Shown here: positions 37,301-51,400 of the stretch, one piece after another
Numbering within the stretch: position 1 is the stretch's first letter
How the letters are laid out: each line of letters starts with the position of its first letter
Assembly: GCA_025618425.1 (NCBI GenBank)
Contig: CM046844.1
Coordinates: forward strand, 8,899,558-8,963,557
DNA length: 64,000 bases
Reading direction: 5' to 3'
Origin: Heliocidaris tuberculata
Taxonomy: Eukaryota; Echinodermata; Echinoidea; Camarodonta; Echinometridae
The notes under the pieces: generated by a model
What the model saw: only the letters and a program-made list of their open reading frames with translations
What the model was told of the DNA's origin: nothing
Database searches by the model: none
Translations under genes and position numbers: made by a program

Positions 37301-40300
37301 GTCATGCAACTGGATCTATAGATTTTTTTTTTTTAAGTAGCAGTAAATTGTTGGATGTAGGGGGAAGCTTGTTAGATAATCACTGTTTACAAAACATTGT
37401 GCTAGTTCTTTAAAAGTCTAAAATTTGGGATAACAAAGTTTAAATAATTAAGATTGTGTTAGATTATGATGACATTTCATTCTTTATTCCACAGAGGATG
37501 CAGGAAGAGATAAGAACGCCCCTCAGGCCCCAGAAGAACACAAGAGAACTATTGCTTCTCTACTTGATAGAGTGGAAGGCTGCTCTGTGAGTATTCCTTT
37601 TCCTCTTTTCTTTTTTTCAGGTGACACAAATTTTCTTGAGCCATATTGGTGTATTAGAAATGTTATAAACATGAATGTTTATTATTTTCTTTTTCATTCG
37701 GTATGCTTTAATCATTTTTTAACTGATAAAATTTTCCTGTTAATTCTTCTGGTTGATAGATTTCAGCTATGTATAAATTTGTATTTATGTGTTACAATAT
37801 ATAAGATCTAGATTAATTTCAAGAATACCTGGTAACGGGTAAATTTTATGTTATCTGTGATTCAGATCTTTGTCTTACAAAGAGATGCGATTGATCTGGA
37901 TTGATGGCAAGTCCTCCAATTAATTGCAAAATTACTAACTCCTGTCTCTTTAACCCTTTCATGACAGGAATTATTTAAGGACTAAATTGATCACATTTTG
38001 TTCTTCAAATTGGCAACAATGATATTTTTCTATTAGTGGTACATGTTTCTAATAAAATGTAATGTCTTCGAAAACAATATGCATGGTCAGCAACTTTGTC
38101 GAAAAGTTGGAAAAATGCCAATTTTGATAAAAACAATGATTTTGAACCCCTTAATGTGTTGCCAATTTAAGGTTTTTAAAGCTTATTCTCCTTTTTAAAG
38201 TTCCTGGCATCAAACACAATATGGTCATTCAACAAAAATGAACACAGTGTGTCCAGAAAATTTTGCTCTTTCTACTCGTGCATCTGGTATATTTTAGAGC
38301 TCTGCATCAAAATTTATTGAACAAAACCATAAAATGTGGTCAATTGCAATCGATATAAATCAAATGTAATTGTTTGTAAGACTGGCCCACTGATAAAAAT
38401 TGAATGCCATTCATTGTAAGAAATATCTGTCTGTACATGTATTTACAGAGAATAGCTGAGGTACCTGGTAGATACATCATCTATGATGCTGATCTGATAG
38501 AGCTTGATACAGACTCATTTCAAGAGATCCAGAGGGTCCATGCTTACCTCCTCAATGATAGCCTTGTCATCACAACCTTCATCAGAAACAGGTATACTAT
38601 CGGTTCATTTTTTTTTGCAGATGTATATGGCTCAAAGGTATATTTTGATATATTCTTGTAGGTGAAAGAAATGAATTCATTTTTAGATAGAGGATTATTA
38701 TGGTATACATGTATCTGTTAGTGTTCTTTAGCTCTAATTCTCCTTCTTTCATGTGAGTCCTAATCAAGTCAAACTGGAGATGTTTGATTGATTTTTTTCA
38801 AAACTTGATAATAACATAACTGAATGACGGGTTCGTGTTTTTGTGTTTTCTTATATTCTCAGGCGAGGACCAGTACGATACAAATATCAAGCTCTGTTTG
38901 AACTGGACAGTCTTGCTGTGGTCAATGTTAGGGACGTGGGACGTAAGTATGGTGCTGTCGGTGTGCATGGATAATCAGTCGATTTTTTTCTTTATTTCTT
39001 TCTTTCTTTTCTTTTAATTAATTGCCAGACAAACAGATTAAACATATAGAAAAAAAGGAAGTGTGAAATATTACCGACTAGTAACCGAGGATAGCCCAAA
39101 GGAAACTAGTTCCTGTTAAAAAGCTTGTCATCATTAGTCAGTGGTTTACATGCATCAGTCTCAAATGTTAAATTAAATGTTATTTAGATTTTATTTTTCT
39201 TTTAATATCACAGAAATCCATACTTATCTTTGTTTGCCTTCATGTAAAAAGGAATGCTTGAAATTGTGTACAGGGTACAGTGAAGAACATGCACTGAATT
39301 TTTGTCACTGTCATTACCTCCGAACTAATTGACTTAAAGTTACAGTTTCTGCATAACATAATGGAAGATGCCAAAGTGGCATATTTTTTTTAATGGAAAT
39401 CTGAAAAATAATTTATAAAGAAAACCATACATTTTCATTAAAGATATTTTGATAAACAATACTCGATAAACAACAAATATGATTGAAATTTTATTGTTGA
39501 TTTTTATAACATTTTACATCTGCGAAAATTACAAAAAGTCTTTTTCTTTTCTTTTTTCCACCAGCTGTCAAGAATGCTTTCAAAGTTTTAAGATTTCCAG
39601 ACCAGCACATGTACAGTGCTGAGACAGCCAAATCAAAGGTAAAGCTTATTCTCTTCCTTCTGTTCCTGGTTGGGCTTTGCTCCTTAGAAGTTATGAATGC
39701 CAATTTTGTTTATTTTATCAAGGGCTCCACACCAACTTTTTTTCTGTAGGGGTCCAGATTCCAATTTGCGAGTCTGTATGCATTAGACCCCTATTAAATT
39801 TTGAAATTTTGGGGTTCTGGAGTTAAGAGAAGGTTGAGTTCTGGGAAAGGAGAAAAACAATTTGTGAGCTTTCTCATTCCTTTTATGTCAGTTTGGAAGA
39901 ACATCATCGTAGAATGTCCCCTGAAAAGGATTGCTCCTCAAATTCTTCCACAATGTTATTTGAAATTTGACGAGAATTAGCTGAAGTGTTCGGGCCGAAC
40001 ATTCATGCCACTGTGTGCAGTCTGTCCCATATACCCATTTCTATGTGCAGTGTACGTGCTTTTCCCCTAGATTCAGTCAATTTCTTATCATTTTGATGAT
40101 TCCAAACCTGACAGTATACACCAATTCTTATGTAGACATGATCAACCTTTCCAAATTGCTTTGGGACAGTTTCTTTCACAATGTAATCGCATAACCAGAA
40201 CTCAACTTTATCTTTAAAATTGGGGGGGGGGGCTATGTGTCCCAGGCACCTGTTAGTGTTGAGCCCTGTTTTATCAAATTGCTTTGAAAGCAAGAATTTA

Positions 40301-43300
40301 CTCAGTAGTATTCAAAGCCCCAAGGAAATCACAACTTAATGTCCTATTCAAGGGACTTACTAATAAGTTCTTGTCATACTCTAGACTTGTTTGCAAGCGT
40401 GGTTTTCCCTGTTTTTGTGAGATGGGTGTTGCCGAGGTACTCTTTTGGTTTATCTATATTGTGCTAGAAATAATACTCCAATCAGAGCCATGATGAGTTT
40501 CAAATTTTCAACCATTTATTTATGATCATCTTCATGAACTAAAACGTCAGTGAACATGAACTGTCTATATATGGTCAGGAAGTTTGACATCAGTATTGTA
40601 AAATCATTCATGAACTCCTTTCTGTATTTCAGCGTACCTGGCTTGATAAGCTTGAAGAAGCAAAGAGAATCCAGGTTGCTGCAAACAGTCAGAGAAGAGA
40701 ACTAGCAGAACAAATGAGTATTGATATACCAGAGGGAAAGAATCGTAAGTTATCTTATTGTTAACTGATTGATTTTGGATGTTTTGAAATGGATGAGTAT
40801 CTCTATGTACTTGGGTCATAGCTTTCGGCCCAGCAAATCTTTAGCAACGATTCGTCTTTGGGTTGGAGAGCATCTGCTTCCTGACAATACACTAATAGCA
40901 GCTCTCCCTGTCCTCCCCCTTTTTGTCGATCCCCCATTCTCGGTATTCTCGGCAATACAGTGCACCACCTATCGGTGGAATCAGCTATGGAGCCTGATCG
41001 GTTAGTCACGGACGGACATTCGACAAATTTTGAAAGTTTGAAGGCCTGTAAAAAATAAGTTATGAGATGTGCTGAGCTGTTTTATGTTTCATTATGTAGG
41101 GTACCACTGAAGGTGCTAAATGATGATAAAATTTGATTGCCATGGTTACCTACTAAAAATAGAATCCATTAAATATTCACTGTCACGGACGGACAAGATA
41201 GAAATGGGTTTCTTGACTTATCGGTAATCTTTTGTCTTTTCTATCTAAACAAACTGTCACTGACAAATTTTTTTGACTGCAAATGTTAGTCAAGTAAATT
41301 GACTTCCCTGTCACATACATAGAATTTTAAAGCAAGCTGTAACTTTTGCTAGAGGTCCGAAAACTTTTTGTCACGGACGGACATTTGAGCGTCACGGACG
41401 GACATTTTGAGCGTCACGGACGGACATTAACTTAAAAAATGCATGTGTTCCTATTTAAAATCGCGCATACGTACTTTTTGCTTTCTACTTTTTGTTTGAA
41501 ATTGATTTTATTCCACTATTAAGCAAAACTTAGCTTGAAAAAATTAATTTTAAGTGGAATCTATGTCAAAAGTGGATGCCTGTATTGCAGTGTATACACA
41601 ATGTACAAGTGCATGTACTCATGTAGTGTACAACTGTACATGTACAATATATGCTACAGACCAAAATGAACATGTTGAGAAGAATGTGATGTAAGCTTTC
41701 AAAATATAACCCTTTACATTACAGTCATGTAGGTGGACCGAAATCAAACATCAATATTTAGTATTTAATTTACTGTACAGCTCAAAGTCATATATTTTGT
41801 TTCAAACATAGAGGTAATACAGATATAGGATTATGTGTGATTGATCATTATCATATACATGTATAGGAAGTAAAATTTCTCATTTGGTTTACAACATCAC
41901 ATACCAGTACTCTTTATAACATCTCATATTTTTCAATAGTTCTGATTAAGAGGGTGAAAACCAAATCATGAAATGCAGATCATTGTCTAAATCTTTCTCA
42001 TACCATAGTTTACTTTTTCAGTAATGTCTCTATCACTTTAAGAATAATGTTGGCTTTCTGGACAAAGGCCCTAATGTCAACAGTTGAGTGTATAAAGCCC
42101 ATAGAGCCTAATTGTATGTCCTGTTAGTTGAGGGATTGCCCAACATGACTAGTGTAAGTCTTATATTATAACTTTCTGACCCCCTTCCCCATAAAAAAAC
42201 TGTTTCAGGGTTGATGCAACCAATTCAATTATGAGCATTTAAAGATATATAGTGTCTAAAAAGGTTTCTTCTTATGTTATGTGACTACATAATTTTTAAA
42301 AAAGTGTTGGCTGTGTATGATCCTGCACTATAAAGAATCTCTGTCTCAAACTTTACAACTAATTCAAAGCATTCTCACAAAATAGAGTCCAAACATGGCT
42401 CTTGCAGTCTGATACCACATCTGACCTCCAATGTTTATAATTTTCAAGCACAACTTGTAATTTAATTTGAATATTGATCAGGCTTCGGTATTAATGTTGA
42501 ATCTAAAACTTTTACACGTTGCTGATGACCAAAAATATCTACATGTACAATAATAGTAATAATAATATTAATAAATAAATAAGAAAATAAGTATTCATCT
42601 TCTGTAAACACCTGTAATGGATGTCTTTTGCAGACTGACAATGCAGGCTGGCTCCCATTAAAGCCATAGCATAGTCATTAGGTTTTTATGACATTTATTA
42701 GCTTGAAAAAGAAAAAAATTAGGGCAGGGTGGGGGGTATTATTGCATTCATATGGGGGATCACAATACCATATACAGTCCAACCTGCTTTAGCGACCACC
42801 TGTATAGAAAGACTACCTGTCTATAAAGACCACAATTTTTGTTTCCCTTTAAAACTGTTTCTCATTAAATCATGAATGTATTAAAGGAACCTGTACATAA
42901 AGACCACCTGCTCGTAAAAACAGCTTTTCTTGTCTGTCTTGAGCGGTGTTTATAGACAGGTTTCACTGTACGTGATATTGTGGATAAAATATGTTCCATG
43001 AACCAATAAACTATAAAACAATTCATTAAATTTGAAATCTCACAGCATTTACCATTTCAGTATATTGCATTGTCCGTCCGTGACAAAATTAGTGTCCGTC
43101 CGTGACAATTTTCAAATTCGTTTTTAGTATATGTATATTTAATTGATCAAGGTTTTATTCATACATGGTATAGGTCTCTAGCTAGTGAGATAGCTCAGCA
43201 TGGTTTTTGTTTTCACTTTTGCCCCACCAATGGAAAAAAAAACTTTAACAAATTTTTTCTGTCACGGACGGACAAATTTGCATCAAGATGTGAATGACCA

Positions 43301-46300
43301 TGCGGCACAACCATTTCTGTACAAATATTTTCAAATATTTTTTGGTTTTCAATGGACTGGTGTTTGATCTATAATTATTTGCTAACAAAACTTAAGAAAG
43401 TTTAGAGAGTGTTAAACTAGGACCAAATCAATCTTTCTAGAAAATGTCCGTCCATGACATCAGTGTTCATCACCCCTGTTGAAAAATGGGCCAATCCAAT
43501 GACTTTCCGGACCTTGTCAATTAAACAAATGTGAATTTTAGTAACTTTAGATATTAATGAAAAACCTGAAAGTGATTTCATCATAAAAATCTGAAAATTA
43601 AATTTTCACCCCAATGCTCACTCTTAACCGATCAGGCTCTATGCCTCATGGGAAATAGTTGACATAATGAAGGTTGAAGTGGAAATTCCCACGTCTTTGC
43701 GTGCCTAGCTACTATATTTTTCTTGGACAATTTTCGTTCAATGCTCCCTCCACGTTTGCCATGGCTTTTACCTGTGAAGCATCAGAATGCTATTCCCACA
43801 CTTCCAAACTTTAAACTTTAGAGAAGTACGCATGGATGTAAGAAAGTGGGTGAAATGGCCACACGACAATGCTGCAACAGTAGCGCAGATTTGATGTCGA
43901 AGATTGGCAATCTGTGGCATCCGAGAGGTGGCACACCGGATTGCGAATACTGAGAATTGCTTCCAAGTCTGCAACAATTAGAGCTTTCTCCTTCAGGAAT
44001 CAGGAAAAAATAAATATTAACAGAAAGATGATATCATACAGGGGAAAAGATGGGTTTACATGTATGCTTTAATATATGTGTGCACAATTCATGCATGTAA
44101 GAAATATCATGTTGTGATGCAAAGGTTTTCCTGTCAGGGTTGTTTGTAATGCTTAAATATCTTTATATGATGACTATTGCAGTAGACTTTTCTTTCTTCA
44201 TTTATGTCTTCTTTCTTTTTTTTTCTTTTTTTTTTTTTTTTTTACTGTTTCATGACTTGCACAAGTGATTATTATCATTCTGATAATTTTTCTTCATTTC
44301 TTGTTCTTTTACACTTCTTTCTTCTTTTTTGAACGTTTTCATGACTTGCACAAGTCATATTGAGCACAATGTTTGTAGTGAAGAAAAATGATGATTGGTA
44401 CTGTGTTACTGTGAAATGCTTTTTTTTTTTAAATTGAGAATCACATATGCCTTATTCAGTTGCAAGTCCTTTGTAATGTTTGTTATTTGTTTCATTGTTT
44501 AATTGCCAACAACATCTTTCTTAACATGTAGATTAAGCTTCTACCAGCCTTGAAAATTAGTTGGCAAGCTTTCATTCACTCCTGTGGACTTTTCTCAAGC
44601 CAAGTGATTCTTCACACTGTTTCTTGGCTTGAGGAAGTCCATAGGAGTGAATAAAAGCTTTCCAACTAAATTTTGGAGTTACAGGTACATGTAGTAAACA
44701 ATAAGAGAAGGTTGAGTTCTGGGAAAGGTGAAAAATAATTCGTGAGAATTCTCATTCTTTTTATGTCAGTTTGGAAGAACATCAGAGTAGAAATGTCCCC
44801 TGAAAAGGATTGCTCTTCAAATGCCCCCACATTCAAAATATGACTAGAAACAGTTGAAATGTTCGGTCCGAACATGTGTGTAGTCCTATATACACGTTTC
44901 TGTGTGCAGTGCACGTGACTTTCAGCAGGACTGAGTCAATTTCTTCTCCTTTTGGTACAATTCTAAAACCTTACAGCATACATCAATTCTTATGTACTAT
45001 ATAATCCACCTTCCCAATTGCTTTGAGACAGTTTCTTTTATAGTGTAATCCCATGACCAGAACTCAACTTTATCTTTAACATTATGATTACCACAATCAA
45101 TAAAAGTTTTCTGTAAAAACATTTTTCTTTCCTAACACTGACTGTTTCGTACTGCTATGTTGATTATCATGATGCAAATGATATTTGCTTGATCATGCAA
45201 CAGCTATAAACTGAGGTCTTTTGGAGGGGAGAAAATTTTACTGGTACAAAATGTATAATTTATGTACAAGTATGTTTGTGCTTGGTTTTCTCTTTTTTCC
45301 TACATGTTCTCCTGCACTTTTTCCTGTTTTCTTGTACAGAAGAAGAGGGTAAATTCTTGCATGTTTATCATTCATCTTGCACGGCATGATGCATCCTACG
45401 ATGTAGTCACTTTTCTTTTTCAATCACTTTTGTTTAATTATATACATGTATAGAGACATCTTTCCTAAGCCATTCATGAAAATCACCCATGTTGGAATTT
45501 TAAGCAGTTCATGATCTTACAGCAATTTCTGTTACAGATCATTTCCACACTTATTCTCACACTTTTATGTTCATGTACACTTTTATTTATTCTGACTTCA
45601 GTTACCGATCATATTTGATTTTACATTCAAGCTTTTCATTTACCATCTACATAAATACAGTGATTACTGTACTACCTACAGTTTTCATACAGTATGGATT
45701 TTACTGCAGCTGTTACTAAAAAAAACTTCTCTGAAATACATTTTCATTACCTTTCATAAATACAGTTGTATTTTCAATTGTTAATATCTTAATGACATGT
45801 TACACAACTTGTGTACATTGGGGTATAAATTTGCATTCTGCATGTATAGGTGTAATTGAGTGAAACAGTCTAATTGAACGTTAGGTTCCCCAGGCATGAA
45901 TTGGTTTTATTTCTTACATGAAAAACACCTTTTTTTTAAATTTAGTTTGTCTCTACAATTAATAGTAGTATGTGAAATAAATATACATACATGTATTGTG
46001 TAGTTACAGACTGATGCAACTGTCTGACTGTATGCATTTAACCCTGTTTAGAATAGGCATGGGATGAGAAACTCAATCCATGTTTGAAAACCTCCATGTA
46101 TTGCTATTTACCCTTGAAGTTCATATATCTTCAGACATTTGACATAGAATTTTGTTGATATAGAGTTTTCTCTTTACGTTGTATGGTTTTTGTGCATGAA
46201 TGAGTTTTAAGTTTGCATTTAACCACTTGGATGCCGGATGGAATGTAGCTTTCATCACATTTGAACTCCACCGGCATTACTCCATCATCACTGATCAGAG

Positions 46301-48391
46301 ATAAAATATTTGTTTTTATGAGCAGTCACCGCCACACAATTTACATACATTTATACAACACTTTGGTCATTCATTGAATTATTTGTATAACATGCTTTGA
46401 GGTTCATTATACAGTAATAAGTGCAGAAAGACTGAACAAAGAAAGATGTTGGAAATCTCCTTTATTTCATGTGATCACATATACATCTTTCCATATTCAT
46501 GAAAATATATCGTCAGTTTAGAGCCAGAAGGGCATTAAACTCATATCATTTGTATAGAGTTGACACCCTTCTGGCTCCAAACAGACAATATAAATGTACA
46601 TACAAAAACTTTGTTCATGTGCAAATGATGTTAAAAGTGTGAAGCATCATCAGCATCTATCACCAATGGCAGAACCAGCAAATAATACACAAATATGTTT
46701 TAAAACACTCAATCAGGGTTATAGCCAGCACATTTTTTTTTTTTTGATGAAAATTGACATACATGTACTTTTTTGTTTTCTGTCATAGAATTTCAATGTT
46801 GGGATAAAAGATATGAATTTTCAACTCTTTGAGTGGTGGGCTCTAGTGCCAAATAGCTTGTTAGTGGTGGGCTGTGTCACCCACCGCCGCCCAATGTAGC
46901 TAAAACTCTGCCCTCAATAGTACTGATACATTTATGTAATGACTATCATGTTTTCAATTAACAAGCGGTTTAGAAATTGGTTACAATAAATGGTTAAAAG
47001 GCATAATTTTCTTAAATTTGAATTCAAAAGATTTCTTTGATTTCAATATAATTATATTTTACACAATTTACAAGTAGATGTATGGTTAGGTTTGGAAAAT
47101 ATGAAAAAACTTTAATAACACAGAGGCAACAATTTCAATAAACAAAGTACATATATGATAAAAATCTGGACTTCAATAATTTAGTATATCTTTTCCCCTC
47201 AATCTATCTGAACCAGCCTTTGTAGAGGATGAAAGCTTATTTCTTCAGTCTGTTTCCATGGAGACGAGTATGCTTCAAGTTGATTGGTTATTAGAGCTAC
47301 CTGAAGATCTCGATATGAGTATTGCACAGAGGAACTTTGAGGAGTCTGTTGATCTCATTCTTAGAGGTATTACTAGTCTCACATTTTAAAGATATTATAA
47401 TATATTCTGTTTGTGTTGCAGTGTTGCTTGTAATCCCATGTAGGGCCAAAAAGCTCAATATTTTTAGGAAATTATAGTGTTCTTAAAAAGTTGGACTGCA
47501 CATTAAATAAAGTTACAAAGTTCTGATATCACTATGGAAACAAGGAGATTGACGGAGGTGGCTCGTTCAGATGAGGTTCAGACAATATAGAAGAAATTTT
47601 GTTACAGTCAGGCATCGGAAGTACATGAGCTTTATAGTGTATTGTACTCTGTGCTGGACATCGTATGCATGTATTGTGATTTTAGGTTTGTTTCCCTCTA
47701 CATCAGGTCAAATTTTAAATCACATTAGAGAGGTACTACATGTACACTTATAATCTATATGGCATGTTCGATTTAGAGTTTATACCTCGACATACAAATG
47801 TAGCATGCTGATCTTTAGTCAGCCACGTGTACATGTGATATCTATTTTAAACTTCTTTCCGTTCTTTCTTTTCAGCCAATGAATATTTGGAGCAAGTACC
47901 AGTTGGTCCATCATTGAAGGAAATGAGGTAAGATCTTTTTATACTGTAATTACTACTACATGATCTGGGTGTGGCACAGTGCTAGTGATAGGAAAATCCA
48001 CTCTGCTGCTAGACTGCTCAATAACACAAATCCTACTGCTCACTTACCCCAGGGCAAGAGTTGACCACCGAGTGAAGCAGCTGACCGATACACTGACCAG
48101 AGAGCTACAGGTGTCTCCTGATCGGTCACTACGCGGTGGACCACAGGTGACCAGAAGGGCTGTTGTACAACTCATAAGGCTTGGCAAAGCTACACAGGTA
48201 AACATAGACCAAATCTGTGCTGTGTAGGATATCAGATCAGTTACCTTCCTGTAAATCTTATTTGCCGTAGACTTGGGTGTTGGCAGATTCATATTGCTTT
48301 ACTATTTAAAACCCTTATGCTCCCAATTTCAACTTATTGTCCCCGACGAACGAAGTTCGCGAGGGGACTATGAAACGGGCTCCGTTCGTGT

Positions 48392-48422
<31 letters not shown>

Positions 48423-51400
48423 GGTGTGTGCGTGTGTATGTGCGCCCATTTAAAGCGATGACATAGGCATGAACTGTACATTCGGACCGATGACACACAG
48501 CGAACCGATGACGTCATCGGTTGGTAGACCTGCGCAGTTAGACCCAAATTACATGCTTTTGCATATAGGGGTAGGTCATCAGTTAGTATTACGCGAACAA
48601 GTCGTCGGTTGTATAGAAACATTTCAGACGGGTCATCGGTTATGCGGTTGAATTCTACACACACAGGTCATCGGTTATGCGGTCAAATTCTAGGTTGAAA
48701 AAGATGTCATCGGTTCTTATGCGCGCACAGGTATGGGTGTGTGTGTGTGTGTGTGTGTCCGTCCGTCTGTCCGTCCGTCCGTCCGTCCGTCCGTCCATCC
48801 GTCCGTCCGTCTGTCGTGTGTGCTCAAATGTTAGAAAATGCTACTTCTCCGTCATTTCTTGGCCGATTTTGATTCTGATTGTTTTATCTGATAGGGCTGG
48901 GTGGGGGCTTCCAAACTTCTACACAGAATTTTGAAATTCATTAATTATGCAAATTTATGCAAATTTATTCAAAATTGACGAAAAATGCTACTTCTCCTCT
49001 ATTTCACATCAGATTTTGATTCTGATTGTTTTATCTGATAGGGCTGGGTGGGGGCTATCAAACTTCTACACAGAATTTTGAAATTCATTAATTATGCAAA
49101 TTTATGCAAATTTATTCAAAATTGACGAAAAATGCTTCTTCTCCTCTATTTCACATCGGATTTTGATTCCGATTGTTTTATCTGATAGGGCTGGGTGGGG
49201 CTTCCAAACTTTTACACAGAATTTTGAAATTCATTATTCATGCAAATTTATGCAAATTTATTCAAAATGGCTGAAGGTTCAAATGTTTTCATGTTTTATA
49301 TTTCAGTTGTATATATGCATTATTGGTATTCTCTTCTTTTGCATGCAGTAACATTATTATTTTATTCACTAAAGTTTTTCACTGAAGTTTTAAGGTTCAG
49401 GCTAGTTAATTTCCACAGATCTGCACTTCTGGCGGGGACATTTATTACGCATTGCGTAATTTACTCATTCACTTATTGAGGAGACGTTATTGGTCAACAG
49501 AAAGAGTAGAGGTCTTGAAACCACAAATTCCTGTGTTGAAAACCAAGTTAGTGTCCCTGTGCTCTTGATCAACCTAGTCGCTTGGATAGTTCTGAAAGCC
49601 AAAAGCTCTGTAGAGTATAGAGATCTGACATTGCACTTGCACTGCACTTGCACTTGCACTTGCACTGCACCCTCATGACCACTTTTCTCCATTTTTTTTT
49701 ATCTATGTTGCTTTTCTACTTTGAGACCGCCATCAACATCAAGCAGCTCGCTTATGGTGACTGTCTCCTGCGTTCACAAATCCTGTTAATTGTATAATTT
49801 TAATTTCCCATACTGTATACATATTTTCTTTGTATTTTGAAGTAACTTGTTAATGTCTCAAAATGTGTTTAAATATATTTCTTTCTGTAATGTTATATTA
49901 TTTTGTATCATGCTATTGAACAAAGAAATAAAATCAATCAAACAAACAAACAAACATTTTCTCCAGAATTTATTTCATTGTGATTGGGTTTCAGGTTAGG
50001 CTTAGGTGTAGATTTGGGTCCAGGTTTATAGTTAGGAATGTGTCTAGTGTGAAATTGTGAAATCGTCAGTGGAGCTATTGTTTTGCTGGTATGTCAGACT
50101 TGGATGCATATAACTTGCTTTTTTAACACTCAAGAAAAATATACGACTAGCTAGTTATGATAAAGTATAGAAATACCTTTCATTATCTGGCATGTAAACT
50201 TTATGAGACGTAATGATGTTGTCATGTTTGTTTTGTTAGGCATGTGATCTGTTCTTGAAGAACCGGAGTGCAGCCATCAAGCAATCTTTGAGACAGCTAA
50301 GAATAGAGGGCGCTACAAGTCTCTATGTCACCAAACTCTGTCATGTCTTCTTTAATCATATCATTGAGACAGGAAAAGAGTTTAGGTTTACATTCTCACA
50401 GAATCAGGGCTGTTATTCAGGTAAGAATTCACTCAGACTTGTCGGGAAGCACGTATTGAGAAGTATCAAGCTAAATTGCTCTTATTTTAAAGGAGCTCTT
50501 TCTGGAATCGAGTGGGGGGATATCATGTTTTGAGTAGCACATTATGTATTTGGAGCATCAAGTTTCAGTTGGTATCTTTAAACTGGGAGAGTATAAATCT
50601 GTAAAACCCATGCCCATGATATTTTAGTCATCCAGTTAAATATAAGATTGTTTAGAATTGCTGAGAACAAAAACAAAAACAAAAAAACTTACGACTCTAC
50701 TCTTCATTATGCAGAACCCAATTTTTTTTTTCTTTCAATTATTCAAAGATGTCTGTGGAAAGGGTAACTAATGTTGGCATATATGAATTAACTTTATCTT
50801 TCAGCCTTTGTGGTATGGGCAAAGGCAGAGCTTCGTAGCTTTGTACATCTCTTCTCTCGCCAAGCCCTTGCCAAGCAGACTGCTCTGGTCACAGTAGCTG
50901 AGTGTGTTTGCATTGCAAGGACCTCATGTGCTCTACTGTCATCTATTGGACTGGACCTCCTTTTTGCACTCAATGGATTAATGCTGAAAGGCATCAGGGA
51001 GGTATTGCTGTTCAACAAGGAGCAGTTCATTGAGGCTTCCAGGCATAGAAATGTGGTATGTAATATCACTGTATTATTCTTGATGATGATGGTAACAGGA
51101 TGTAGAGTGACCACTTGACCGGAGATGTGAAGGTTGTGGGTTCAAGCCCTGGTGCACATCATTAACATCCTCTGGCAAGACATGCATTCACATTTGCAAC
51201 TCTTGACCCATGTGTAGTAAATTGTTAACTGGTAGAATTTGTTCCTTCAACTTGGTGTTTGTACAACATGTACAGCTAAAAACCATGTTTAAGTATATAT
51301 GTTCGCAAAATTTAATGGTGTGGGTTGAGGCAATTATCACAAAGTTTTCATGGTTTTTGTCTTTCAGGAGGAGCGTTGGTACCCCTTGAATCTCAAGAAC

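Larger units (their letters stand above)
43650..47200. other. rest of EXOC8 intron 8, no coding signal
   Basis: Apart from the hairpin at 44553, the family B MITE at 44704 and the foldback at 46519, I see only AT-rich sequence with poly-T (44218-44243). Confidence 0.5.

Noticed and set aside
48368..48934. Several 60-98 residue frames
   Set aside because: They run through GT and GTCC microsatellites and 147-bp repeats in an EXOC8 intron.
50794..51114. 106-residue minus-strand frame
   Set aside because: Shadow of EXOC8 exon 13 on the opposite strand.
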